Source of the DNA: an uncultured Bacillota bacterium
GTDB taxonomy: Bacteria; Bacillota; Clostridia; Oscillospirales; Oscillospiraceae
Direction of reading: 5' to 3'
Length of the DNA stretch: 51,885 bases
Assembly (NCBI GenBank): GCA_947073765.1
Contig: CAMTMZ010000016.1
Location: 1 to 51,885 of the forward strand
Shown: in pieces, positions 23,327 through 32,224 of the stretch
How the letters are laid out: the number at the start of each line of letters is the position of its first letter
Position numbering within the stretch: the stretch's first letter is position 1
Position numbers and translations under genes: made by a program
Notes under the pieces: model-generated
The model's input: only the letters and a program-made list of their open reading frames with translations
Told to the model about the DNA's origin: nothing
Databases searched by the model: none

Positions 23327-24815
23327 ATAGGCTGTTCAGAAAGCGAAGGAAGGCCTCCTTGCCCTCGGCAGTCCGCTTGTATACCCCGGCGTGCTCCAGA
23401 ACCTTGGCAAAAACCAGACCGGTTTCCTTCTGGACAATATCCAAGGCATTTTCCGAGGTAATGGTGTAGTTTTTTGCGAAGCTCTCGGCCCAATCAGCGT
23501 GCTTTTCGGTGAGCTCGCTGGATCGCAGGCCGCCGCCGGAGGACAGGCAGTCAGCCACTGCGGCCAGCTCCTCTTTGAGCCGGGCGGGGAGGACGGCCAG
23601 GCCCATCACCTCAATGAGGCCAATGTTCTCTTTCTTGATGTGGTGAAGCTCGGCGTGGGGGTGGTAGACACCCAGAGGATGTTCCTCTGTTGTGATGTTG
23701 TTGCGCAGCACCAAGTCCAGCTCGTACTTTTTCCCCCGCCGGCGGGCGATGGGGGTGATGGTGTTGTGGGGTTCGCCGCCGGTCTCGGCAAAGACAAAGG
23801 CAGCCTCGTCGGTGTAGCTCCGCCAGGCGGTGAGGATCTTGTCAGCCAGGTCGATGAGCCGTTCTGGGTTGTTGGAGGTGAGGCGTACCACGGACATGGG
23901 CCACTTTACGATGCCGGCCTCCACGTCCTCATAACCATGGAAGGTGAAGGCGGTCTCCACTGGGGCCTTCTCCATGGCGAAGGTGTAGCGGCCGCCCTGG
24001 AAGTGGTCGTGGGCCAGGATAGAGCCGCCTACAATGGGCAGATCGGCGTTGGAGCCCACAAAGTAGTGGGGGAACTGACGGACAAAGTCCAGCAGCTTGG
24101 CGAAGCAGGCCCGGTCGATTTTCATGGGGGTGTGGACGCTGTTCAGGCAGATGCAGTGCTCGTTGTAATACACATAGGGGGAGTACTGCAAAAACCAGGG
24201 GGAACCGTTGATGGTAATGGGGATAATGCGGTGGTTCTGCCGCGCGGGGTGGTTCACCCGGCCGGCATAGCCCTCATTCTCGGCGCACAGCTGGCACCGG
24301 GGGTAGGCGGAGGCGGGGAGATTTTTGGCCGCGGCGATGGCCTTGGGATCCTTTTCCGGTTTGGACAGGTTGATGGTGATATCCAGATCACCGTATTCTG
24401 TCGGCGCTTTCCACTGCATGTCCTTGGCGATACGGTCCCGGCGGATGTAGTTGGTATCCTGACTGAATTTATAGTACCAGTCGGTGGCCTGCTGAGGGTC
24501 CTTCTCATACAGCTTTTGGAACAGGCTGATCACCAGGGCGGGACGGGGGGTGAGACGGCCCATGAGTTCCGTGTCAAACAGATCCCGGTAGACCACCGAG
24601 TTTTCCGTAAGCACACCCCGGGAGTGGGCGTCGTCCAGAAGCTGTTCCAGAATGGGGGCCAGCTCCAGATCTCCCCACTCCTGGTTGGGATCGGTATAAT
24701 TATCCAACTTTAATACATCCAGTGTTGTATTGATTGCCCAAGTGCGGTCACACGCCTCAATCAGACCGGCCCGCAGGGCGTAAGCTATCAGCTTGGAAAC
24801 AGCGTTGTCAATCAT
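23325..24815 (-). CDS. galT: UTP--hexose-1-phosphate (galactose-1-phosphate) uridylyltransferase, type 2
   Basis: A 496-residue protein matching the firmicute type 2 GalT family, longer than the E. coli enzyme (348). Recognisable are SVVYRDLFDTELMGRLTPRP, YPRCQLCAENEGYAG and GGSILAHDHFQGG, the latter with the histidines of the nucleotidyl-transfer site. It exchanges galactose-1-phosphate and UDP-glucose in the Leloir pathway. It lies 12 bases after galK in the same leftward transcript. No galE is visible in the window. Confidence 0.92.
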   Translation of the reverse strand: MIDNAVSKLIAYALRAGLIEACDRTWAINTTLDVLKLDNYTDPNQEWGDLELAPILEQLLDDAHSRGVLTENSVVYRDLFDTELMGRLTPRPALVISLFQKLYEKDPQQATDWYYKFSQDTNYIRRDRIAKDMQWKAPTEYGDLDITINLSKPEKDPKAIAAAKNLPASAYPRCQLCAENEGYAGRVNHPARQNHRIIPITINGSPWFLQYSPYVYYNEHCICLNSVHTPMKIDRACFAKLLDFVRQFPHYFVGSNADLPIVGGSILAHDHFQGGRYTFAMEKAPVETAFTFHGYEDVEAGIVKWPMSVVRLTSNNPERLIDLADKILTAWRSYTDEAAFVFAETGGEPHNTITPIARRRGKKYELDLVLRNNITTEEHPLGVYHPHAELHHIKKENIGLIEVMGLAVLPARLKEELAAVADCLSSGGGLRSSELTEKHADWAESFAKNYTITSENALDIVQKETGLVFAKVLEHAGVYKRTAEGKEAFLRFLNSL

Positions 24816-24827
24816 ATGCGTCCCTCC

Positions 24828-26129
24828 TTATTCCGCCACAACGCATCCGCCCTGGGGACGAATGTGGAGGACGTGACACTTGCCCGGGCCCAGCAGTGTC
24901 TCCATACCGGCTTTAAAGGCCTTCAGCTTTTCGTCGGGAACAAAGGCCTGGACGGTGCCCGCAAACCCGCCTCCGTGGACCCGGATGGCCCCCGTGCCCT
25001 CCAGCAGCTCCGCGCCCTGTGCCAAAACCAGGGGAATGGCCTGCTGCTTGGGGCTGGCGGTGGACCAGGTGTTTTGCAGGTGGAGGGCGGAGGACAGCCC
25101 GGAGGCGTTGACCAGAGAGAGGAAATAGGGGAAATCCCCGGCCTTTAAGGCCTGGGCCTCCTGCACCGCCCGGCGGTCGTCGTCATAGAAGTGGAGGGCC
25201 CGGAGCACCGCCCGATCGCCGCAGCCCACCCGCAGGGAGGGAAGCGCCGCGCGGAAATCTTGCTCCGGCACCTCCCGCAGAACTGTTTTCCCAAAGTAGG
25301 CCGCTACCGACCCCATCTCAAAGGTGATGTCGGCATAGTCGTTTGTCAGGTCGCCGTGGCTGGAGCAGGTGTCCACGATACACAGGGAGTGGCCGGACTG
25401 AGAGAAGTCATACCCCGCTTTCTCCACAACAGGGGAGGCCGGGTCGGCAAAGTCAATGGCCACCGCTCCGCCCACCGAGGAGCCCATCTGGTCCATCAGG
25501 CCGCAGGGCTTGCCAAAATAGATGTTCTCCGCATACTGACCGATCTTGGCGATTTGAACGGCGTCCAGATGATCCCCGCAGCAGAAATGGTTGAGAATAT
25601 TGCCAATGAGCACCTCATAGGCGGCGGAGGAGCTCAGCCCTGAGCCGGAAAGGACGGTGGAGGTGATATAGGCGTCAAAGCCGGTCAGGGGATATCCCAG
25701 CTCCTTCACTTTGGCGGCTACCCCGCGCACAAGGGCGGTGGAGGTATTGGCCTCCTCCGGCTTTACCTCCAGCTCATCCAGAGACACTGTTAAAGGGGGG
25801 TAACCCTCGGACTGCACCCGGATCACGCCGGCCCCGTTGGGGACAGCGCAGGCCAGCATATCCATATCTACGCTGCCGCACAGCACATGGCCCCGCTGGT
25901 GGTCGGTATGGTTGCCGCCGATTTCTGTGCGGCCGGGACCGCTGAACAGGGTTGCCGGAGCGTTTTCCGAGGGAGAAAAGGAATCGATAAAGGCCTGAAC
26001 CACGTGACAGGCCCGGGCCCGGGCTCGGGTCAGGCTGTCCTGGGTTCCGTCCAGGGCGTACAAAGAGGCAAGAGACTGGTCATGGACGCCGGCGTGCAGC
26101 GCGTCAAGTAATTGTTTGCAGGAACTCAA
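24828..26129 (-). CDS. galK: Galactokinase
   Basis: A 433-residue GHMP kinase. The GalK signature GRTEIGGNHTDHQRGHVL (galactose-binding, residues about 66-83) is followed by the ATP-binding motif VLSGSGLSSSAAYEVLIG and the C-terminal VHGGGFAGTVQAF. It phosphorylates galactose at C1 with ATP. The start appears to be TTG at 26129: AGAGGTGA lies about 6 bases upstream and no other usable start is near. A clear promoter sits at 26200-26228, and the galK-galT operon diverges from mglB. Confidence 0.92.
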   Translation of the reverse strand: MSSCKQLLDALHAGVHDQSLASLYALDGTQDSLTRARARACHVVQAFIDSFSPSENAPATLFSGPGRTEIGGNHTDHQRGHVLCGSVDMDMLACAVPNGAGVIRVQSEGYPPLTVSLDELEVKPEEANTSTALVRGVAAKVKELGYPLTGFDAYITSTVLSGSGLSSSAAYEVLIGNILNHFCCGDHLDAVQIAKIGQYAENIYFGKPCGLMDQMGSSVGGAVAIDFADPASPVVEKAGYDFSQSGHSLCIVDTCSSHGDLTNDYADITFEMGSVAAYFGKTVLREVPEQDFRAALPSLRVGCGDRAVLRALHFYDDDRRAVQEAQALKAGDFPYFLSLVNASGLSSALHLQNTWSTASPKQQAIPLVLAQGAELLEGTGAIRVHGGGFAGTVQAFVPDEKLKAFKAGMETLLGPGKCHVLHIRPQGGCVVAE

Positions 26130-26199
26130 GAGAGGTCACCTCTTTCTCATTTTTACATAAAAGGCAGGGCCGGCGGATGCGGGCCGCCTCAATGGCGCT

Positions 26200-26228
26200 A
26201 TTATACCACGTCTTTCTTTCATGGACAA
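26200..26228 (-). promoter_or_regulatory. galKT promoter
   Basis: On the reverse strand TTGTCC, 17 bases and a perfect TATAAT with extended TGG. The -10 is 70 bases from the galK start. Confidence 0.75.
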
Positions 26229-26314
26229 GGCGTTTCCAGGAAAGCGGAATGAAAAACAAAGTTTTTTCAAGGTTCATCCAAGAATTTTCTATCGTTTTTT
26301 TTGAGACCATGCAC

Positions 26315-26348
26315 TAGAATATAAGGCAAGTTTTGTGCCAATGGCACA
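26315..26348 (+). promoter_or_regulatory. mgl promoter region with inverted repeat
   Basis: Upstream of mglB a TAGAAT / TATAAG -10 candidate (26315-26325) has no good -35, as expected for an activated promoter. Just after it TGTGCCA-A-TGGCACA (26334-26348) is a perfect palindrome, placed where a repressor could act or a hairpin could sit near the mRNA 5' end. The neighbouring YesN-type regulator is a candidate activator (inference). Confidence 0.45.
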
Positions 26349-26387
26349 GGACCCGAACAACCTATAATCTTTTAGGAGGAACTAAGA

Positions 26388-27443
26388 ATGAAAAAGACAC
26401 TTGCGCTTGCTCTTGCTGTCGTGATGAGCCTGGGCCTGCTGGCCAGCTGCGGCGGCAAGAATCCCCCCGCGGCCTCTCAGCCTGCCGCCTCTCAGCCCGC
26501 CGCTTCTCAGCCTGCCGCTTCGATTCCCGAGGCGCCCGCCGGCGGCGGTACCATCGGTATCTGCATCTATAAGTTTGACGACGCCTTTATGACCACCTAC
26601 CGTAACTCTCTGGAGGCCATCCTGAAGGAGAAGGGCTATGAGCCCATCGTGGTGGACGGCAACAACGACCAGGCCAAGCAGAACGAGCAGATCAACACCT
26701 TTATTACCCAGGGTGTGGACGCTCTGATCATCAACCCTGTCATGACCTCCGCCGCCGATCAGATCATCGCCACCGTTAAGGGCGCTGATATCCCCACCGT
26801 GCTCATCAACCGTGAGCCCACCGCTGAGCAGATGGCCGCTTATGAGAAGCTGGTCTATGTCGGCTGTGACGCGGCTCAGTCCGGCACCTTCCAGGGCGAG
26901 CTGATCCTGGACACCCCCAACAAGGGCGACATCAACGGTGACGGCAAGGTCTCCTACATCATGATCCAGGGCGACCCCGAGAACATCGACGCTCAGCTGC
27001 GCACCGAGTATTCCGTCCAGGCCCTGAAGGACGCTGGCATTGAGGTTGAGCAGCTTAACCTGACCCGCGGCGACTGGGACCGTGAGAAGGGACAGACTAT
27101 CTGCGCCAACGACCTGGCTCAGTTCGGCGACAAGATCGAGGTCGTCTTCTGCAACAACGACGATATGGCCATCGGCGCTCTCCAGGCCATTCAGTCCGCT
27201 GGCCGCAAGGTCAATGAGGACATCTATCTGGTCGGCGTGGACGCCCTGGACGCTGCTCTGAACGAGGTTCAGGCCGGCAACATGACCGGTACCGTGCTGA
27301 ACGACGCCAACGGCCAGGCTGCCAGCGCTGTAGCCGAGATGGAAAAGCTGCTGGGCGGCGCCACCTATACCTCCGGCAACCAGAGTGTGTATGTTGACTA
27401 CGTCAAGGTTACTCCCGAGAACGTGGGCGACTTCATGAAGTAA
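26388..27443 (+). CDS. mglB: Galactose/glucose-binding lipoprotein of ABC transporter
   Basis: A 351-residue lipoprotein: signal peptide MKKTLALALAVVMSLGLLAS with lipobox LLASC (Cys21), then a short repetitive AASQPAASQP linker. The periplasmic-binding-protein fold follows with family features of MglB: ICIYKFDDAFMTTYRNSLEA, VVDGNNDQAKQNEQINTF, the EF-hand-like calcium loop DINGDGKVSY, and EVVFCNNDDMAIGAL. It captures D-galactose or glucose outside the membrane for MglA and MglC. AGGAGG lies before the ATG. It is separated from mglA by a terminator, which would let it be made in excess. Confidence 0.9.
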   Translation: MKKTLALALAVVMSLGLLASCGGKNPPAASQPAASQPAASQPAASIPEAPAGGGTIGICIYKFDDAFMTTYRNSLEAILKEKGYEPIVVDGNNDQAKQNEQINTFITQGVDALIINPVMTSAADQIIATVKGADIPTVLINREPTAEQMAAYEKLVYVGCDAAQSGTFQGELILDTPNKGDINGDGKVSYIMIQGDPENIDAQLRTEYSVQALKDAGIEVEQLNLTRGDWDREKGQTICANDLAQFGDKIEVVFCNNDDMAIGALQAIQSAGRKVNEDIYLVGVDALDAALNEVQAGNMTGTVLNDANGQAASAVAEMEKLLGGATYTSGNQSVYVDYVKVTPENVGDFMK

Positions 27444-27464
27444 TTCCGGAATCTATGTGCGGCC

Positions 27465-27501
27465 AGGGGTGCGTGTGCGTATGCGCACGCACCCCTTTTT
27501 A
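27465..27501 (+). terminator. Terminator/attenuator between mglB and mglA
   Basis: AGGGGTGCGTG (27465-27475) pairs with CACGCACCCCT (27486-27496), followed by TTTTTAAAA. Partial read-through would give much more binding protein than transporter. Confidence 0.8.
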
Positions 27502-27519
27502 AAAGGAGAAGCGGGGGCG

Positions 27520-27567
27520 GCTGAATAAATCCGGGCGTGCACACGTGCGCGCGGGGATTTATTCAGC
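27520..27567 (+). other. Second large stem-loop between mglB and mglA
   Basis: GCTGAATAAATCC (27520-27532) and GGATTTATTCAGC (27555-27567) form a 13-bp perfect stem around a 22-base GC-rich loop. It has no T run and lies 36 bases before the mglA start, so it may stabilise the mRNA end or modulate mglA translation. Confidence 0.6.
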
Positions 27568-27602
27568 GGTTCCGGCATCAATTTCAAAGGGGGGACCGAG
27601 AA

Positions 27603-29111
27603 TTGTCAGAATATCGTTTGGAAATGTGTGACGTGGTAAAGAGCTTCCCTGGTGTTAAGGCCCTGAACCATGCTCAGCTCAAGCTCCGTCCCGGAACCGT
27701 TCATGCCCTGATGGGAGAGAACGGAGCCGGTAAGTCCACACTGATGAAGTGCATGTTCGGCATCTATCATATGGACGAGGGCGAGGTGATTTATGAGGGA
27801 CAGAAGGTCCAGATCAAGGGGCCGCTGGACGCCCTCCACCGGGGGATTGCCATGGTGCACCAGGAGCTGCAGCCCATCCCGGAGCGCAGCATCGGAGAAA
27901 ACATCTATGTGGGCCGGTACCCTACCCGCCGGATAGGGCCTATTGTCACAATTGACCACGACAAGATGTATGAGGACGCTGCCAAGGTGCTGAAGGAGGT
28001 TCATCTGGATTTTGACCCCAAGGCCAAGCTGGGGAGCCTCAGTGTGTCCCAAATGCAGCTGGTGGAGATTGCCAAGGCGGTGTCTGCCGAATGTAAGGTG
28101 CTGATTCTGGACGAGCCCACCTCCTCGCTCACCGCCGCCGAGGTGGAGGCCTTGTTCACCATTGTCAACGAGCTTCGGGACAAAGGGGTATCCATTGTTT
28201 ACATCTCCCACAAGATGGACGAGATTCTCCGCATCAGCGACGAGGTCACAATTATGCGGGATGGTCAATATATCGGCACCTGGGAGGCCAAGGGACTTAC
28301 CACCGACTTCATTATCACCAAGATGGTAGGCCGGGAGCTGTCGAACCTGTACCCACACCGGGAGAACGTCCCTGGCGAGGTGGTCTTTGAGGTGGAGGAT
28401 TTTACCTCTATCAATCCAAAGAGCTTCCGACATGCCAGCTTTAACGTCCGTAAGGGTGAAATTTTGGGTGTGGCCGGTCTGGTAGGGGCCCAGCGGACTG
28501 AGCTGATGGAGGGCCTGTTTGGCCTGCGATGCCACAGCGCTGGCAAAATTACTTACAACGGCAGGGAATTGAAAATCAACCAGCCTAAGGATGCCATTAA
28601 CAATGGTATCGCTATGCTTACGGAAGACCGCCGGGCCACCGGAATTCTGGGGGTGCTGTCCATTGCCGACAATGTGTCCATCGCATCCCTGAATCAGTAC
28701 CTCATCGGCGGCATTGTGCTGGACGACAAAAAAATTGAGCAGCTGGTTCAAGACAATGTGGCCAAGCTGTCCATTAAAACGCCCTCCTCTAAAACGCTGA
28801 TTCAGTCTCTGTCTGGCGGCAACCAGCAGAAGGTGCTTATCAGCCGATGGCTGGCAAATGATCCGGATATTTTTATCCTGGATGAGCCCACCCGCGGCAT
28901 TGATGTGGGCGCAAAATATGAAATTTACTGCATTATTGCCGCACTGGCGAAGCAGGGAAAAAGCGTGATTATGATCTCCTCAGAGATGAGTGAGCTCATC
29001 GGTATGTCTGACCGCATTATGGTCATGTGTGACGGCCGGGTCACCGGCTTTATTGATGGGGCGGAGGCCAATCAGGAAAATATTATGGCCCTGGCCACTC
29101 AGTTTGAATAA
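27603..29111 (+). CDS. mglA: Galactose/methyl galactoside ABC transporter ATP-binding protein
   Basis: A 502-residue sugar ABC ATPase with two nucleotide-binding halves. The first has Walker A GENGAGKST (about 38-46), signature LSVSQMQLVEIAKAV and Walker B VLILDEPTSS; the second has a degenerate A-loop (GVAGLVGAQRTE), LSGGNQQKVLISRWL and IFILDEPTRGIDVG. Both are as expected for MglA/RbsA-type proteins. I take TTG 27603 as start (SEYRLEMCDVVKSFPGVKAL), since AAGGGGGG lies 7 bases upstream; the ATG at 27624 would remove conserved residues. Confidence 0.92.
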   Translation: MSEYRLEMCDVVKSFPGVKALNHAQLKLRPGTVHALMGENGAGKSTLMKCMFGIYHMDEGEVIYEGQKVQIKGPLDALHRGIAMVHQELQPIPERSIGENIYVGRYPTRRIGPIVTIDHDKMYEDAAKVLKEVHLDFDPKAKLGSLSVSQMQLVEIAKAVSAECKVLILDEPTSSLTAAEVEALFTIVNELRDKGVSIVYISHKMDEILRISDEVTIMRDGQYIGTWEAKGLTTDFIITKMVGRELSNLYPHRENVPGEVVFEVEDFTSINPKSFRHASFNVRKGEILGVAGLVGAQRTELMEGLFGLRCHSAGKITYNGRELKINQPKDAINNGIAMLTEDRRATGILGVLSIADNVSIASLNQYLIGGIVLDDKKIEQLVQDNVAKLSIKTPSSKTLIQSLSGGNQQKVLISRWLANDPDIFILDEPTRGIDVGAKYEIYCIIAALAKQGKSVIMISSEMSELIGMSDRIMVMCDGRVTGFIDGAEANQENIMALATQFE

Positions 29112-29124
29112 GGAGGAGAGAGCT

Positions 29125-30168
29125 ATGGAGAATAGATTAAACGCAAAAAGTGTTACTAATTTTTTGTCCAACAACGCGATTATCCTTTTGATCGCCCTGC
29201 TGGCGGTTGTGGTGGGTATTGTTACCGACAACTTCTTTACGCCCGGCAACCTGAAAAACCTGGTTGTTAACGTGTCTCCCCGGTTTATCATCGCCTGCGG
29301 CGTGTCCGGCTGTCTGATTACAAAGGGAACCGACTTGTCCGCTGGCCGCCAGGTGGGCCTGGCTGCCTGTCTGGCCGCTATGCTGCTGCAAAAAATCGAC
29401 TATACCGCCCGAGTGCTGGTAGGCTGGCCCGACATGCCTTGGTTTGTTGCACTGGCTATCGTTATGGTAGTGATGGCGGTCTTTGGTGCGGTGAACGGCT
29501 GCGTCATCGCCTTCCTGAAGGTTCCCCCCTTTATCGCTACTCTGGGCATGCAGACCATTGTATACGGCCTGTGCTCTGTGGTCACCGGCAACGACCCTCT
29601 GGGCGGATTCAAAATGGATTATTCCAACATTGCCCTTGGCTCCCTGGGAGACTGGAAGATTTTCGGTGTGCAGCCCTTTGCGGCCATTCCCTTCTTCCGG
29701 GCCATCCCCTATCTGGCTATCTTTGCGCTGCTGGTGGGGCTGTTTATGTGGTTCCTGTATAACAAGACCCGTCACGGCAAGTATATGTACGCCATCGGCG
29801 GCAATGAGAGCGCCGCGCAGGTGGCCGGCGTCAATGTGTCCGCCACGTTGATCCGCATCTACATGCTGGCCGCGGCGCTCTATGCCTTGGGCGGCTTCCT
29901 GATCGGCGCCAAGGCCGGCGGCGCGTCCACCGCGACTGGTTTCGGTTATGAGCTGGAGGCCATTGCCGCTTGTACCATCGGCGGTGTTTCCACCAACGGC
30001 GGCGTGGGTAAAGTGGGAGGCATCCTCATCGGCGTTATGGTCTTCGAAGTGCTGAAGATCTGTCTGCAGTTCCTGCGTGTGGATCCTGCGTATACCTTTA
30101 TTGCTCAGGGCCTTGTAATTATTGTGGCCGTGGCTCTGGATCTGCGCAAGTATTTGGCTAAGAAGTAA
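29125..30168 (+). CDS. mglC: Galactose/methyl galactoside ABC transporter permease
   Basis: A 347-residue permease with about 9-10 membrane segments. Typical MglC features: NFFTPGNLKNLVVNVSPRFIIACG, LITKGTDLSAGRQVGLAA, the coupling region GGNESAAQVAGVNV and the IGGVSTNGGVGKVGGILIG stretch near the end. ATG 29125 follows AAGGAGGAGAG, 13 bases after mglA. It forms the membrane channel with MglA at the cytoplasmic side and MglB outside. Confidence 0.92.
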   Translation: MENRLNAKSVTNFLSNNAIILLIALLAVVVGIVTDNFFTPGNLKNLVVNVSPRFIIACGVSGCLITKGTDLSAGRQVGLAACLAAMLLQKIDYTARVLVGWPDMPWFVALAIVMVVMAVFGAVNGCVIAFLKVPPFIATLGMQTIVYGLCSVVTGNDPLGGFKMDYSNIALGSLGDWKIFGVQPFAAIPFFRAIPYLAIFALLVGLFMWFLYNKTRHGKYMYAIGGNESAAQVAGVNVSATLIRIYMLAAALYALGGFLIGAKAGGASTATGFGYELEAIAACTIGGVSTNGGVGKVGGILIGVMVFEVLKICLQFLRVDPAYTFIAQGLVIIVAVALDLRKYLAKK

Positions 30169-30369
30169 ATGAAGGAGAAAAAAAGCCCGGCAGAGCTGCA
30201 GTTACCGGAGGAGAATCAGCATCCCGGACCCCGAAATGCTGTTGAAAACTTCTATGAGAATTTTCGCCATGTTCCTCTGAAGTATCTGGACCGGTTTATC
30301 GCGGGGTGTGCAGCGGCCCTAGTGCTGGTGATACTATTGGGTATTCTGAAGGGCAGAGGAATCTTTTAA
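30169..30369 (+). CDS. Small membrane protein at the end of the mgl operon
   Basis: A 66-residue protein whose ATG directly follows the mglC stop without a gap. Residues 1-44 are hydrophilic (ENFYENFRHVPLKYLDRFI) and residues 44-62 form one membrane segment (AGCAAALVLVILLGILKG). It ends just before a terminator. Nothing similar is part of the classic mgl system; its coupling to mglC suggests a transporter-associated role, but function is unknown. Confidence 0.7.
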   Translation: MKEKKSPAELQLPEENQHPGPRNAVENFYENFRHVPLKYLDRFIAGCAAALVLVILLGILKGRGIF

Positions 30370-30373
30370 TTTG

Positions 30374-30408
30374 CGGGGGCTGGCGCGTTGGCGCCGGCTC
30401 CCGTTTTC
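30374..30408 (+). terminator. Terminator of the mgl operon
   Basis: CGGGGGCTGGCGC (30374-30386) pairs with GCGCCGGCTCCCG (30391-30403) using two wobble pairs, followed by TTTTC. Confidence 0.8.
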
Positions 30409-30425
30409 AAGTTGGGAAAAATGTT

Positions 30426-30447
30426 GTATAATGGGTTGCCCATTATA
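30426..30447 (+). promoter_or_regulatory. Sensor-operon promoter with palindrome over the -10
   Basis: A perfect TATAAT (30427-30432) is part of TATAATGGG-TTG-CCCATTATA (30427-30447), a perfect 9-bp inverted repeat. It lies 55 bases before the regulator's start codon; the -35 is poor. The palindrome would suit a repressor or autoregulator. Confidence 0.65.
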
Positions 30448-30502
30448 TCCAGAGCGGAGGACAATCTCCGCTCTGAAAGAGGATTCAAGGAGGGAGAGCG
30501 GC

Positions 30503-32110
30503 ATGGAGGAATACCGGGTTCTGCTGGTGGACGATGAGGAGGAGATTCGCACTGGCATCAGCCGTAAGATTCACTGGGCGGCTTTGGGACTGTCTCTGGT
30601 AGGAGAGGCGGGCAACGGGGAAGAGGCCCTGGAGCTGGCAGAGCAGCTGCGCCCTGACATGGTGCTCACTGATATAAAAATGCCCTTTATGGATGGACTG
30701 GAGCTGTGCCGGCGGCTGAGGCAGTCTCTGCCGGCGGCCAAGTTGGTGGTTTTTTCCGGTTTTGATGATTTTGAGTACGCCAGACAGGCGGTGGGGATGG
30801 GGGTATCAGAATATATCCTGAAGCCCATCAACGCGTCGGAGCTGTCTGAGGTGCTGAACAGGTTGAAAAATCAACTGGACAGCCAGCGCCTGGAACGCCG
30901 GAATATGGAGTCTCTGCGCCGTCGGTATGAGGAGAGTCTGCCCGTGCTGCGGGAGCTGTTTTACACACGTCTGCTCAGCGGTCAACTGTGCCCAGATCAG
31001 GTCCAGGAGCGGGCCGCCCGCTATGAGATTGAGATGCCGCCGGGAATGTGGACCGCTGCTCTGGTTCATGCGGACTTATCCGGCGGCGGGGAGGGGGCCG
31101 ACCGGGATGAGCTGGTACTGTTGTCGGTACAATCTTTTTTGGAAGAGCACTTTAAATTGGATGGATGCGCTGCTCGGGTGGTCCTTTTTGGAGACACGGC
31201 CGCCCTGCTGGTTCGACTGTCTGGAGAAGATAAGCTCTATCCTATGCTGGAGGAGCTGGAGAGGCTCAGCCTGCTGTCCCAGAGTTACCTGGGCATCCCT
31301 TTAGCTGCTGGGGTGGGCGCACCCTGTCAGGGAGCGGAGGAGCTGCACCGCAGCGTAGTGGGTGCCCGCTCCGCGCTGGATTACCGGGCCCTGATGGGAG
31401 GCGGCCCGATTATTTACATTGGTGATCTGGAGCCCCAGAACGCCGCCGCGATTTCCTTTGAGGAGGAGGATCAGCGGCAGCTGTCCGCCGCCATTAAGCT
31501 GGGTTCGCCGGAACAGGTGGAGCAGGTGATTCAGGAACTGATGGAGCGCCTGCGGCAGACAGGGCTCTCACTGTCCAAGTGCCACCTGTTTTTATTAGAG
31601 GTGGTTACCTGCTTGGTTCGGCTCACCCGATCCGGCGGAGTAGCGGTGGAGGAAGTGTTTGGAAAAGATTTTACCGGAGCGGTGTCCATTTCTGACTTTT
31701 CCAGTTTGGATGGGCTGGGCCGATGGCTGGAGGAACGGTGTCTGAAACTCCATGCGCTGCTGGGCAAGCAGCGCACTGACTCAGCCTGGCGCATGGTGGA
31801 GCAGGCCAAGGATTATATCGCCGGTCACTACGCAGATGAGAAACTGAGTGTGGAGAGGCTGTGTTCCCACATCCATCTTTCTCCCACCTATTTTTCCACC
31901 CTGTTCAAACGGGAGGTTGGGATGAGTTTTACCGCTTACGTCACCCAAGTGCGCATGGATGAGGCGGTGCGGCTGCTGCGGGACACTGATGAAAAGACTT
32001 ATCGCGTTGCGCAGCAGACGGGGTACTCCGACCCAAACTATTTCAGCTATGTATTTAAACGGCAGTTCGGCCTCTCGCCCTCTAAATTCCGGGCAAGGCT
32101 AAACCAATAA
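30503..32110 (+). CDS. YesN-type response regulator with AraC DNA-binding domain
   Basis: A 535-residue regulator. Receiver domain at residues 4-120: VLLVDDEEEIRTGI, phospho-acceptor Asp in MVLTDIKMPFMDGLEL, VVFSGFDDFEYARQAV and the Lys of YILKPI. A ~290-residue middle region is typical of YesN proteins. The C-terminal AraC domain has two HTH motifs (LSVERLCSHIHLSPTYFSTLFKREVGMSF and YRVAQQTGYSDPNYFSYVFKRQFGLSPSKF). AAGGAGGGAGAG precedes the ATG. It is the first gene of an operon with kinase and two sugar-binding proteins, and probably controls mglBAC upstream. Confidence 0.9.
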   Translation: MEEYRVLLVDDEEEIRTGISRKIHWAALGLSLVGEAGNGEEALELAEQLRPDMVLTDIKMPFMDGLELCRRLRQSLPAAKLVVFSGFDDFEYARQAVGMGVSEYILKPINASELSEVLNRLKNQLDSQRLERRNMESLRRRYEESLPVLRELFYTRLLSGQLCPDQVQERAARYEIEMPPGMWTAALVHADLSGGGEGADRDELVLLSVQSFLEEHFKLDGCAARVVLFGDTAALLVRLSGEDKLYPMLEELERLSLLSQSYLGIPLAAGVGAPCQGAEELHRSVVGARSALDYRALMGGGPIIYIGDLEPQNAAAISFEEEDQRQLSAAIKLGSPEQVEQVIQELMERLRQTGLSLSKCHLFLLEVVTCLVRLTRSGGVAVEEVFGKDFTGAVSISDFSSLDGLGRWLEERCLKLHALLGKQRTDSAWRMVEQAKDYIAGHYADEKLSVERLCSHIHLSPTYFSTLFKREVGMSFTAYVTQVRMDEAVRLLRDTDEKTYRVAQQTGYSDPNYFSYVFKRQFGLSPSKFRARLNQ

Positions 32111-32224
32111 GAAAATATTGCAAAAAAGCGCAGACTTTTTCTGCCACAGGCCTGGCCGCTGAGACTGCTGTGTGAAAAAGCGTGCTGACCTGGAGAGCAA
32201 ACAACGGAAAGGGGGGAAGGGACC

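Noticed and set aside
22276-23493. 405-codon reverse frame across the symporter and terminator
   Set aside because: It reads through the bidirectional terminator and is rich in Gly, Gln and His; a typical GC shadow.
27537-27602. Upstream extension of mglA from 27537
   Set aside because: The extension runs through the second hairpin, lacks a ribosome site, and the TTG at 27603 has a well-spaced AAGGGGGG.
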